Source: Escallonia rubra (Eukaryota; Streptophyta; Magnoliopsida; Escalloniales; Escalloniaceae). Taken from it: a stretch of 64,000 bases of DNA. Each line of letters opens with the position of its first letter. Position 1 is the stretch's first letter. The stretch is from contig JAVXUO010003159.1 in NCBI GenBank assembly GCA_033065855.1, positions 62,001-126,000 on the forward strand, written 5' to 3'. A model generated the notes under the pieces. It was not told the DNA's origin. It searched no databases and was given only the letters and a program-made list of their open reading frames with translations. The position numbers were made by a program, and so were the translations under genes. Positions 54,431-64,000 of this stretch are shown here, in pieces.

Positions 54431-54946
54431 GGGTTAATTACATGATAGTGCCACATATTGGTAATCATTCTTTGGGGAAACATTATGATCACTGTCCCTA
54501 TAGTTCTAAGATAATTAAAAATTGTACTCCACTTCTCATTGTGTACACTCCACTTTTGTCATTAAATGATTTATTACTAACGCCTGGAGTGATATTTTTT
54601 CGGTCTTTAATAACAAAGATAGCATGTGAGTCACAGTCTGTGTGGAGCGTGATTATTAATCGCCTTAATCTCCAAGCACATGGCATGGGAGTATCATTAC
54701 GTGACATGACAATTTTCATGAACGATTTTGCAAATAAGGAAATCGTATATATACTCTACTTTCAGCGTTAAAAGATTTAAACTAACACCTATAATGATAA
54801 TTTTTTGTTCTTTAATAACAAAAGTAAGATGTAAGCAGTAGTACAGAAAGTGTGATTATCAATTTACTTCAATCTCCGCACACATTACATGAAAGTATCG
54901 GTGCGTGACAAGACAATTTTCACGAACGATAAAATGATGTATGTAA
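54431..54946. repeat. Tandem duplication following a GGGTTAATTAC end
   Basis: GGGTTAATTACATGATAGTG at 54,432 has the terminal word of the MULE-type family in this window, but no matching right end was found. Downstream, about 170 bp at 54,577-54,745 is repeated in diverged form at 54,782-54,937 (CTAACRCCT, CTTTAATAACAAA, GTGATTAT, TGACAAGACAATTTTCACGAACGA-like words). Confidence 0.55.
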
Positions 54947-54949
54947 CGA

Positions 54950-56497
54950 TCGCTTGAATCCCCCCTCCACCCACGACAAAAAGGAAAATTAAAAAAGGCA
55001 CATCTACTTTCCATTAGACATCATATCTAGTGTACAATCTCCTACCTCTCCGTACGTCAAGTTGATATGGGAATCCTTCCAAAGCGACATAAGATCATGA
55101 TGTTTGTATAGATCTTACTATGATCCAGTTAGGAGCCTCTCTTTGTGCTGCTACTAAATCCTTTTCCTGTAGTGGACCTTTGTAGCACAAAAGACAATTA
55201 TCTCCTAAAAACATTCTACTAAAACATTTATGATGAATATAGAAAATTGAAGAGTATCAAGAATGATCGTGTATGTGGACTGCGGAGTGACATTCTAATG
55301 TATGGTTGGTTAATGTTTTTGTGCACTGGTATTCACTTTCTTTACAAAAGTTATCAAAGAAGGGGAGAAATGAATGCCAAATATATATCAAAACCCCCAA
55401 ACCCAGTATTCCTGCCATTCCCAATGTGTTATAAGACCAGTATTCCAGCCATTCCCAATCTGTCTGATGAAGCGTCCAGCCCCAGCATTAAGCTTCTCAA
55501 CCGCTATGTCTCCCCAAAGTCCATGAGCAATACTTCGAGCTCCCAAAAATGACTTCTACCACCAATGTAATGCAATTTTTCCTAGTTCAGTTTTGGCAGC
55601 ACAAGCACATACATTTATCCCCATAAAAGCTGTCTTTGGGCGATTCAAAACCGAATTGGTGAACATATGAATTCTGCAGCCACCCTAATCGAGGTTACTC
55701 TAGTACCAAGTAATGTTCCATCCAAGCATGTGGTAAAGCATTACGTAGGATTTCAAACCCTAGTGCTTCTGCACCGTATCAGCTTAAGAGATAAATTGTG
55801 AGGCATGATCCTACAACAATGGCATCTGTTGCAGATTCTGTGAACTGGAGATTGGAAGGCAGTATATAAAAGATCTATGATCTTTTCAAACTTAACCCGA
55901 CATTCTGTTTGGAACCGATAGTTGCTAGGTTGACAGATCTTATACGCCATTTTGTATGAGGTTCTTGAGGTGTACACTCCTCATCCTATCTCTGGTTAGT
56001 TTGCTATGCTGCACGAGTCTTCTCTTCCACACGGTTTCGAGGGTCGAAGAATCAGATGACGGGGAGATGTTTCTTATCATCCATACAAGCCCCATACTGC
56101 TAATTCATTCTGCCTGGGATGGTTGTTCAAAAGATTTTAGGAAGTCCAAGGGACCAGATGTGAACTACCAAAAGAAAGTAAGATGAGTACTGCATCAAAT
56201 TTATATTGCAGGAATATGTAGCTTCCCCACATACAAGATGCCCTGTTTTAAGAGGAAACAAAGAGCCCTGTTACTTGGAGGTCATACTAAACCCTTTTTT
56301 CCCTCATAAATGCTGATCAAGCATATGCATAGCTTCAAGCTGATAATCATCAATTTCAGAAAGAAATTTGACAACCGAGAATGCACTTACCTGCTCGTCA
56401 TTGAAGAAGATTGGTTGCAAGTCCTCAGATATTTTGTAGCCAATACATCTATGCTGATCTTCTTTAGCAAAAACTATTGTCTAACATAATACTCATT
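54950..56497. other. Intergenic, no gene seen
   Basis: Between the tandem duplication and the PPR stop codon. A 34-bp-offset pair of CAGTATTCC.GCCATTCCCAAT words lies at 55,404-55,460. The minus strand at 55,400-55,560 is open and looks faintly coding, but no family was recognised. The last part is likely the PPR 3' untranslated region. Confidence 0.4.
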
Positions 56498-58222
56498 TTA
56501 CCAGTAATCACCACAAGAGCATTCCCCATTCTTAAAATAATGAAAACGTATCCGATCCCTAATGACTATCTCTCTGTGGTAAATCTTTGACGCGAGTTTC
56601 ATGAAAGAGTGGCAGTCCTCGCATGATCTCAAGTTTTTCACAATCCTAATGATAGTTCCCGGAATTTTTTTAATTAGTCCAAATGAAACTGCAAGTTTCT
56701 CGCTGTGGTGAAGTAGCTGAGACGCTTTCTCCACGTCATCTATTTCAAGCAACACCTCTGAAAGCTTAGGGTTATAACCTTGGCGTCTTAAGCTCTCCTC
56801 CATTTCATCCAATTTTCTATATATCTTTTCTGCCTCAGGATGACCAGAATCTCCAGCTGTAAATTCATGAACAACCTCGGATAATTCAATCCTACTAGAA
56901 CCCGGTGGCTTTAGAAGTCCCTTTTTATTCATCAAGTCCCGCATCCTTGCCTTATCATGCCACCTTCCCTCGGATGCATATACATTGCTAAGAAGTACAT
57001 AACTTCCACAATCACTTGAATTCATCTGAAGAAGGTCAAGACATTTTGTCAAGCGGTCTCCCCTGTTAGTTTCTCCATGAATTTTACAAGCCGATATCAA
57101 TGTCCTCCACAGTATAGCATCTGGTTCAATGGGCATCTTTCTAATAAACTCTTCAGCATCTTCTAAATGCCCAGCCCGAGCAAGTAGGTCTACTACACAT
57201 CCATAATGTTGAATCGCTGGTCTTACTTTATATTTCTTCCTCATGTTTTTAAAATAGGACAAGCCTTCATGAACCCAACCCGCGTTCCTACAAGCCGATA
57301 AAACAGCAGTTATCGTCCTCTCATCAGGTTCCAAATCAAGTTTTGTCATCTGGTCAAACAAAAAGATGGCATCTTTTGACCGCCCGTGACTTGCAAGACC
57401 AGATATCATTGCTGTCCATGCAAAAACATCTTTATTGAAGGTCTCGTCGAAAATCCGCAACGCGCTATCTAGGCACCCACATTTCGAGTACATGTCAATA
57501 AGAGCAGTACTAACATTAGCTTGTGAACCGAGTTTCTTTTCCTCAACAATCTTATTCACTTTCATTCCAACACCTAGAGCCCCCGTGTCAGCACAAGCTC
57601 TAAGAACCGAAACAAGCGTCGCCTCGTTCGGATCGACACCATCTTCCACCATTTGCTCAAATAACGTTATCGCCTCAATAGGTCGATCATTGTCAACAAA
57701 CCCATCAATTATCGACGTCCAAGACACGACGTCTCTCCCCGACATTTTATCAAACACCTTCCGCGCATCACGCGATTGACCACACCCGGAGTACATATGG
57801 ATCATGGCATTCTGTATATATTGATCCGACTCAAAACCCAGCTTGCATATCAATCCATGAAGCATTTTCCCGAGGTGGGTCAGTCTCAATTTGGAGCAAG
57901 CTTTGAGGACAAACGGGTAAGTAAACTTGTCAGGTCGGGGGGTGTCGACGCGTTGTTGGTGGTGCATGCTGAGGAAGAGGGAGATGGATTGGGTCGGGTC
58001 GCGTGAGTCGGAGTAGGCCCGAATCATGGTGTTGGAGTAATAGGAGTTTGGGGTGTGGAGAGAGTTCAGGATGAGGCGAGCGTAGGTGGGGTTTCCCAAG
58101 GGCGAGAGGGCTGAGAAGGTGAAGAGCTTGCTGAGGTTTTGGGCGTGGGTTTGGTCGTGATAGCCTGACTTGAGTATCTGGGCGTGTAACTGCACGGCCT
58201 CCGCCATGGTTGTGATTTCCAT
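56498..58222 (-). CDS. Pentatricopeptide repeat protein, PLS-DYW class
   Basis: Intronless 574-aa organelle RNA-binding protein of the type that selects cytidines for C-to-U editing. P, L and S repeats fill roughly 50-410 (for example NAMIHMYSGCGQSRDARKVF, NVSTALIDMYSKCGCLDSAL). They are followed by E/E+ motifs, a PG box (LLKPPGSSRIEL) and a DYW cytidine-deaminase-like domain. The zinc/catalytic signature is present: HSE (506-508), CEDCH (C534, C537) and CSC near the end, with DYW as the last three residues. The start at 58,222 gives MEITTMAEAVQLHAQIL; an internal Met five codons on is equally usable. A mitochondrial or plastid transit sequence is not obvious at the N-terminus. The orthologue and the edited site cannot be named from sequence. 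Confidence 0.95.
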   Translation of the reverse strand: MEITTMAEAVQLHAQILKSGYHDQTHAQNLSKLFTFSALSPLGNPTYARLILNSLHTPNSYYSNTMIRAYSDSRDPTQSISLFLSMHHQQRVDTPRPDKFTYPFVLKACSKLRLTHLGKMLHGLICKLGFESDQYIQNAMIHMYSGCGQSRDARKVFDKMSGRDVVSWTSIIDGFVDNDRPIEAITLFEQMVEDGVDPNEATLVSVLRACADTGALGVGMKVNKIVEEKKLGSQANVSTALIDMYSKCGCLDSALRIFDETFNKDVFAWTAMISGLASHGRSKDAIFLFDQMTKLDLEPDERTITAVLSACRNAGWVHEGLSYFKNMRKKYKVRPAIQHYGCVVDLLARAGHLEDAEEFIRKMPIEPDAILWRTLISACKIHGETNRGDRLTKCLDLLQMNSSDCGSYVLLSNVYASEGRWHDKARMRDLMNKKGLLKPPGSSRIELSEVVHEFTAGDSGHPEAEKIYRKLDEMEESLRRQGYNPKLSEVLLEIDDVEKASQLLHHSEKLAVSFGLIKKIPGTIIRIVKNLRSCEDCHSFMKLASKIYHREIVIRDRIRFHYFKNGECSCGDYW

Positions 58223-58483
58223 GGCACACCACGCTTGCAGTTGCCAAACGCTCTCAATTCGAATTCTGTGGATGGGTTATCTCCTTGCTGGACCAGGCTT
58301 CGGGGAGGCTTATCCACCCGCCCAGCCCTGATTAAATATACGGTTAGGTCAAAAGTGTAACCCAGCCCAGATCAGCCCAACCATAATAAAGCATTCTGGA
58401 ATGCATATAAACTCAGCCCAGCCCGACCATAATCAAGCATTCTGGAAGACTGGAACTTTAACCGCCTGAAAGAGGAGAAGTTT

Positions 58484-58672
58484 TTGCTGCTATTCCGGTC
58501 GTAAGAAAATAACAATTATTTATTATCAAATATTTTGATTTTTACTCAGTGAAGCCAAAAAAATGTTATTAAAAATTGACGTTGAAAATATTAATAAAAA
58601 AGCCTCTAAAAAATATTTAGCGATAATTTACGAGAGATTGTAGGTATCTCACACAACTCAGGTAGCAGCAGA
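58484..58672. mobile_element. MITE with TGCTGCTA-type ends (copy B)
   Basis: The left end TTGCTGCTATTCCGGTCGTA and reversed right end TTCTGCTGCTACCTGAG are inverted. The interior resembles copy A at 33,003-33,232 (AAAAAAG.C.CTAAAA and TAGCAGCAG at the same places). About 190 bp, non-coding; target duplication unclear (AGTTT on both sides). Confidence 0.5.
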
Positions 58673-58988
58673 AAGTTTCTCCCAAAAGAAAAGAGTGACA
58701 ACGTTTTACTGCAGCATTGACGACTATAATCACGCGGGACTGTAATGACATACTAGTATAATATATGTCATAAAATTGTGGCAACTGCTACCCTAGTAAT
58801 CTCTAGTTCTGTTATCTGATCAAGTAATCATCTTGAGCTAGTGTAAATAATGACTTGCAAGAGATATTGATGTTTATCCCATATCAGGGCCTTCAGAACT
58901 ACTAATTTTTACGCCAAAATTGAATTTGGTGCACCAATCATATCTTGCACTACGGGAAATATTAATACTACTGAGCGGCATTTATGTC

Positions 58989-59701
58989 CAGGGGCGGAGC
59001 CCAAGCATGACCGCGCGGGGGGGTGGGGCATGACACCCCCCACAACGCTTTCATCCTTCAAAGGTTTTTCACCTCAGCTGAGAGAGAGCCAACATTTCCT
59101 ACTGCTTTCATGAAAGCTATGTTGGCAGAAAAGCCTGTGGGACCCCCGAAAGTTTGAGAAATTTTTTTTTAGTTGTTTTAAATAATAGGTAGTTATGTTT
59201 AAAATATTTACTAAAATGCCACAATTTTAATTATTCAATGTATTAGATTTCATTTTGTAATGTTTTTTACTTTTTGTGCCACCAGCCGTCGTAATTTTTA
59301 TCTTTCTCGTTCCCTTGTCTATCTTCATTATTTCAAATTCTAAAATTTCAGATTTTAAAGTAAACACTAATATATCAAGGTTAGTTCTTTTTTAATTTAA
59401 ATTCTTATAGTATATTAACTTATACGTGACTATTATCATCATACAATTGATAATCGCACTAATAAGACATATATACAATAAGAGTAAAATTTATTTCATG
59501 TAAGATTAGTAGTTTGTTGTTAACTAACTTTACAAGTTAAATAAATCACTATAAATAGTTAAATTATATGATTATTAGTCAAATTTAACAATCTATTTTG
59601 CATTTAATGTATTCAATCGTGATGCGAATTCTTGATGTTAGCCGTTAATTTTTTTTATGACATTTTGGTCCCCCCGATTAGACTTCCTGGATCCGCCCAT
59701 G
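58989..59701. mobile_element. Non-autonomous hAT-like element
   Basis: The left end CAGGGGCGGAGCC and reversed right end CATGGGCGGATCC are inverted. An exact 8-bp direct repeat TTTATGTC flanks the unit (58,981-58,988 and 59,702-59,709), as for hAT. Poly(G)/poly(C) stretches sit just inside both ends. 713 bp, AT-rich interior, no transposase. Confidence 0.8.
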
Positions 59702-59899
59702 TTTATGTCTATAGATGTTTCACCTCAAGGGACCTTATTCCCTTTCTTTACTGCGAAGTGTGTAGACTATGTTGAGGCCTTTAGACGCTTTTTTATTTCT
59801 TTATCAAACACTTCATATTTGTTTGTTGCTTATGGTAGAAAGATATTGCTTAAATGTATTTAGTGACAAGTACATGAAAAAGCAGTCGTGTGTAAAATT

Positions 59900-60025
59900 C
59901 TAAGGGATGAGTGAAGCAGAAAGGTCTTGGGGAATAATTTCAAGGTCTTGAGTTCTAATCCTGATATCAACGGGCCAAGTAAAAATTGTAATTATACCAA
60001 AAAAGGAAAAAAGAAAAAAATATGT
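59900..60025 (+). mobile_element. Possible SINE
   Basis: A short segment with a box-B-like GAGTTCTAATCC (around 59,950) and an A-rich tail (about 60,000-60,020). The box A is poor and target duplication weak (GTGTAAAATTC versus ATGTAAAAAGTC), so this is tentative. Confidence 0.3.
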
Positions 60026-61242
60026 AAAAAGTCTTTTATGAGAAGTATATATAACATCAAAGCACAAGCATCTCGGAATCCGATGATTATTGATTTACAC
60101 GGTTGAATCTCACGAGGCACTATCCGTCATGGTTGGAGAAAAACAAAGCAATACACATCGAAGACATAATTTCTAAGTTGCACCTTTATTTAGATGAGTC
60201 GTCGTGGCATACGCGATGCGTGTGCAGGAATATTTAAAATTATTAAAACAAAACATTTGAAATGATAAAGTTAGCAATATGATATTTTTGTAATATCAAG
60301 TTTGGACTTTATAATTTATTTTAATTATATTTTTTTAATGAAGTTTAAATTATGAAAATCAAACATGTCTTTATACGTAATTATATACTAACATTTAAGA
60401 TTTGTATTTTGTATCATTTTATAAAAATTTCTTAGGATGCCACTTATCACCATTTTAGATAAGTAATTGGTAACACTAAAAGAGTCTTATACCAAAAGAA
60501 GTTTTTCCTTATATACAAGATATATTATCTTGCCTTGTGCAAGAATTATTGTTAAATTATTATTAGTGATGTTTCTAACGACTATATATAACATCATAGT
60601 AATTATTATTATTATCATAAAAAAGTTGTCAAAAGTGCCCCCAAAACAATAAGGCAAAAGTTTGCTCTGCACCACCCTTAACTACGTTAACTTCTGTCGG
60701 TGATTTCAGGAGTTGGGAGAGCTTCACGTTGTATTACGCGGTTAAGCTAACACAACCACGTACACATGCCCTTTCGATATCTTCGGAAACCTTTTTAAAC
60801 TTTGTCGGAGCCAAAGTTGAATCATAAATCACCGGGAATAAACGGGTTCAAGAAAACCAGAAACAGATTGTTTTTCAGCCTTGCGTTTGTTCAAGATTTC
60901 GAGAGCTCGTGATATTCTCAAATTCCTTTACGATCCGGTAGGAAGAATCAATCCTCCGCAGAATTGTGTTTTATTCGCATCTAAATCATATCTATCTACC
61001 TGCTATCACATTTGATTGACAATTAATTTTTAGTTTCTTTAGCTTGGTTAGAAAGATTCTTCTGCTTTCTGTACGAATGGTGGTATAATTGCACTTCTTT
61101 CTTTCTCCGTTTCCATCTTTCTTTTGTGGGTGTCGTTGATTTTTCAGATATATTGAGTTTGATTATGTTTCCTCATGTGCGTTATCAATGCTTATTTCTT
61201 GATTGCTTTGATTAGTTTGTAGCTTTGTGAAATTGGGGAGCT
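60026..61242 (+). other. Intergenic and DnaJ leader region
   Basis: AT-rich sequence to about 60,700, then the probable promoter and leader of the DnaJ gene. A leader intron is plausible from near 60,939 (CCG|GTAGG) to 61,222 (TTTGTAG|CTTTG), placing the second leader exon directly before the ATG. This is inferred from splice consensus only. Confidence 0.4.
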
Positions 61243-62773
61243 ATGGCGAAGGACACCGAATATTATGACATCCTGGGGGTTGGTGTAAATGCATCTGCGG
61301 CAGATATTAAGAAGGCTTACTACCTCAAGGTAAATCCCCTCCTACTTAGCTTCAATTCTTTTCTCAATATATATAGAGGAAATTTGATGCAAAAAACAAG
61401 GATGACTCTTGTATCTTGCTACTCCTTTTTTACAAGGCAATGCTACGTGTTTATATCTGCTCCCCGAAATTGATTGCCAATCATTCGCATGACTGCTTTT
61501 ACCTTAGCTGCAAGTTTCGTTTCTTAAGTTGAACATGATATACATCTATAGAAGGTCCATGAGAATCAGTTTTTTTTTTTTTGGTAGGTCATGAGAATCA
61601 GCTTTGCTTATGTTTGAGAACCTTATTGTGATCTTTTTCCTTGATATCTGTTAAAGCTTGAACTAGTTTTATGTGATTTTTCTTCTAGGCAAGGGTAGTT
61701 CACCCTGATAAAAATCCTGGAGATCCAAAAGCTGCTCACAATTTCCAGGTATGTGACTTACCTCTTATGACAATTTAATTTGCATGTTGAGATTTGTATT
61801 GATACCTCAGTAAATTTTATTTTTTTTCGTAAATGACCTAAATGATTCTGCTACTGCCTCAAGTTTTGGATACCTTCACGTTTATGTGGATTATCATGCT
61901 ACCTTAAATGTTTCTTTCAAGTACACTTCAACTGTACTTTCTAGCCCTTTTTATCTTCATTCTTTCCCATATTATCTACCTTGCCATAAAGAAGAACGAA
62001 TGTCCCTTGGATTGCAATTTCTTGTTCACTATAAGGATTTTATTTCCTGGTTATGATTCGTATGTGAAGGTGCTTGGGGAGGCTTATCAGATTCTGAGCG
62101 ATCCTGAGAAGCGCGAGGCATACGACAAATATGGAAAAGCTGGAGTGACACAGTACGTATATAGTCTCTAAAAGATGATAAAATTGTGTACATGGCACGT
62201 AATAAGACATTCTTGTAAGGTGCCACTTTGTGATATGACTGTATATTTAAGAACGTTTTGGCACGGGGTTTATGCTCTTGTAGATCTATCCGTTAAGCTT
62301 ACTTCTTGTTTTTTCTTATTTAAGCCCTTTAACCAATTAAAAGTAAAGCAGGGAAAAGGATGACCGTTTTGATTGCTTTGTTTTCCTTTGTCAGGGACTC
62401 CATGGTGGATCCTGCAGCTGTATTTGGTATGCTATTTGGGAGTGAGTTCTTTGAGGACTACGTTGGGCAACTTGCATTGGCTTCTTTGGCATCTGTAGAG
62501 ATTGAAGAGGACTCACAGGTTCCTGAACTTCGCTTGCAAAAAGTTCGAGAGAAGATGAAGGTGGTGCCCTTTTTTCTTGTTGAAGTGCTCAAAATGCTAA
62601 GTGCCGAATTGACATTATTGAAACTGTCGTTCCTCATGTACAGGCATTACAAAAGGAGAGGGAAGAAAAGCTCATCATAATTCTGAAAGATCGACTCCAT
62701 CCATTTGTTGAAGATCGAACTGATGAGTTTGTGACATGGGCAACATCAGAAGCACGCCGCCTTTCTCAAGCTG
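61243..62773 (+). CDS. DnaJ protein with X domain (ATJ10-like), 5' part
   Basis: J-domain co-chaperone that stimulates Hsp70 ATPase. Five exons are visible: 61243-61329, 61689-61748, 62070-62152, 62395-62560, 62644-62773, in consistent phase. The J domain spans residues 1-76: [20 protein letters not shown], the HPD motif (34-36) at the start of exon 2, and [19 protein letters not shown]. It lacks the Gly/Phe and zinc-finger regions and continues into the conserved [21 protein letters not shown] segment and an R/E/K-rich helix, typical of the plant DnaJ-X family. Exon 5 ends with a split codon at 62,773, and the expected next exon is not found in the remaining 1.2 kb, so the gene is cut by the window edge inside a long intron. 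Confidence 0.92.
61570..61589 (-). mobile_element. 20-bp poly(T) insertion stub with target duplication
   Basis: Thirteen T followed by GGTAGGT, flanked by exact 12-bp direct repeats CATGAGAATCAG (61,558-61,569 and 61,590-61,601), inside DnaJ intron 1. This is the same design as 38,685-38,702 and is best read as an extremely truncated retroposition with its A-tail on the minus strand. Confidence 0.6.
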
Positions 62774-63107
62774 GTAGAACATTTGCCTCCACTCTCCTTC
62801 TTGATACCGTATTTTCATTACTATACTGGTTCTTAGTCCAAAGGTTGACAAGTAAGGAAATCCTGAGAATTTTTATATGGAGCTTGAATTATGCTTGTAA
62901 GGTAGTTAATATTGCAATGGAACGGGTGATTCATGTAGTAGCTAGTTTCTAAAATGCTGGACAAACTCCTATCTTATCAAGCTAAGCCAGTCCATTTAAG
63001 CATGATTGATATTCATTGGATCTTTTGATCTTCAAAGATTCTTTTCCTTCTATGTTTATGGATCTTGATTGACGTACCTACCCTAGGATTCTCATTCTTC
63101 GAACGTT

Positions 63108-63363
63108 GGTTACCATTTTCTTTGTTTAATTACAAAAATAATGACATGTAATAAAATATAGCAGTAGAGAATATGATAACTTCTCTGTGTTGTTTGAAAC
63201 CATTTTTCCACACATTCTCAAAATGAATGAGGTGAATTCCGGTAATATATTTGGCATTTGCAAAGCTGGTGAATAGTTTTTGAATTTAGTGACAGAATTT
63301 GAAAATGGTAACCAAACAAGAAAAACCCAGAATCATGAGAATGAAAGCAAAGAAAATGGTAAC
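63108..63363. mobile_element. Possible MITE in DnaJ intron 5
   Basis: GTTACCATTTTCTTTG (63,109-63,124) is exactly inverted at 63,348-63,363. A third inverted copy, GAAAATGGTAACC, lies at 63,301-63,313. The ~255-bp unit is AT-rich and non-coding. Target duplication was not resolved. Confidence 0.5.
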
Positions 63364-64000
63364 GAGACGAAGCGTACTATTTGGTTTTCACATCATTTGT
63401 TATGTTCTTAATTGTGTTTTCACACCATGTCTAACAGTGTGGGTAATCCAAACTATGAAGCAACCTTTGACACTGTTGCTTTTTATTTTGAGTTATAGAA
63501 GTTACAACATAGCAAATGATGATATGAAAGATAAATTGATATTTGGGCTCCTCTTTCGTCGAGCTTCTCACGTGTCGCTGTATAATCACTTTAGTGACAC
63601 TTGTGGAGCTCAAATGCTAAAAGTGAGGCTCAAATATCACTTCCTATAAAATTTCTTGAAGACTTCCTTTTGGTACTTTGCATAATTATATACTTAGTGG
63701 CATTGTTCTCCTGTCCTTTATTTTGTCCTGAGGCTTTCATTATCTTTGAGACTACTCAAGAAAATAAATTTTAAATAGTTATTCCAACTCCATTGGACTT
63801 TTCAAATATACTACTTGGCTTACTGCTAGGATCTCTAATGGATCAGCAATGATAGGAAATTTTGTCCACTTTATTGGGTGGTCTTATTTCTTTCGTCAAA
63901 ATGTTAGATTCGCAACTCGCTAGATGATCTAGACCTCCTTTTGGTAGCTTGAAATTGGATCTTTTCCAGGACCCAAGTGTTAATTTTAAAGTTCCTCGGT
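63364..64000 (+). other. DnaJ intron 5 continued, no exon seen
   Basis: No conserved X-domain coding sequence appears before the window ends. An acceptor-like TTTTCCAG at 63,963-63,970 is followed by sequence that does not fit the expected next exon. Confidence 0.4.

Noticed and set aside
55400-55560. Faint minus-strand coding segment
   Set aside because: Open but short, with in-frame stops just upstream and no recognisable family.
57435-58006. Plus-strand frames of 76-114 codons
   Set aside because: They are shadows of the PPR gene on the minus strand.

Overview
This is a nuclear DNA window from a flowering plant, almost certainly a eudicot. Genes carry many short AT-rich introns with GT/AG borders. 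The proteins belong to plant-specific families (plastid LysA, Sec14-nodulin lipid-transfer proteins, an S1-class bZIP with its sucrose-control uORF, a DYW pentatricopeptide protein). The spaces between genes are AT-rich and packed with plant transposon remnants. The species cannot be fixed from the sequence.

Layout. 1-8,500 is a repeat nest: a hAT-like element, a hairpin MULE-type MITE, an LTR remnant, a 2.1-kb solo LTR with perfect target duplication, and a Harbinger-like element with GC-rich cargo. 8,632-15,428 (minus) is a complete 8-exon diaminopimelate decarboxylase gene (479 aa). A MULE-type element with a broken gene fragment fills most of the space between it and the next, divergent gene. 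18,091-23,797 (plus) and 24,441-31,118 (minus) are two paralogous SFH genes (Sec14 domain, membrane-proximal hydrophobic stretch, coiled coil, basic tail) arranged tail to tail with 643 bp between stop codons. 31.9-45.9 kb is a second gene-poor block: an imperfect ~0.9-kb tandem duplication, several hAT and MULE elements with recognisable target duplications, a truncated LINE, and a 2.6-kb Pack-MULE-like element carrying a polyphenol oxidase fragment nested inside a CYP78A cytochrome P450 fragment. 46.6-48.0 kb holds a single-exon bZIP gene with a conserved uORF. 48-56 kb is gene-poor. 56,498-58,222 (minus) is an intronless PPR-DYW gene. 61,243 to the end (plus) is the 5' half of a DnaJ/X-domain gene that runs off the window.

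The genes have unrelated jobs (lysine synthesis, phosphoinositide/lipid transfer, sugar-responsive transcription, organelle RNA editing, chaperoning); only the two SFH genes form a related pair. The most unusual parts are the nested two-gene capture inside one transposon, a family of elements sharing GGGYTAATTAC-type ends but carrying different cargo, very small poly(T) insertions flanked by target duplications, and an in-frame intronic extension in the second SFH gene. Exon borders were worked out by hand from splice consensus, reading phase and family conservation; no database search was possible.
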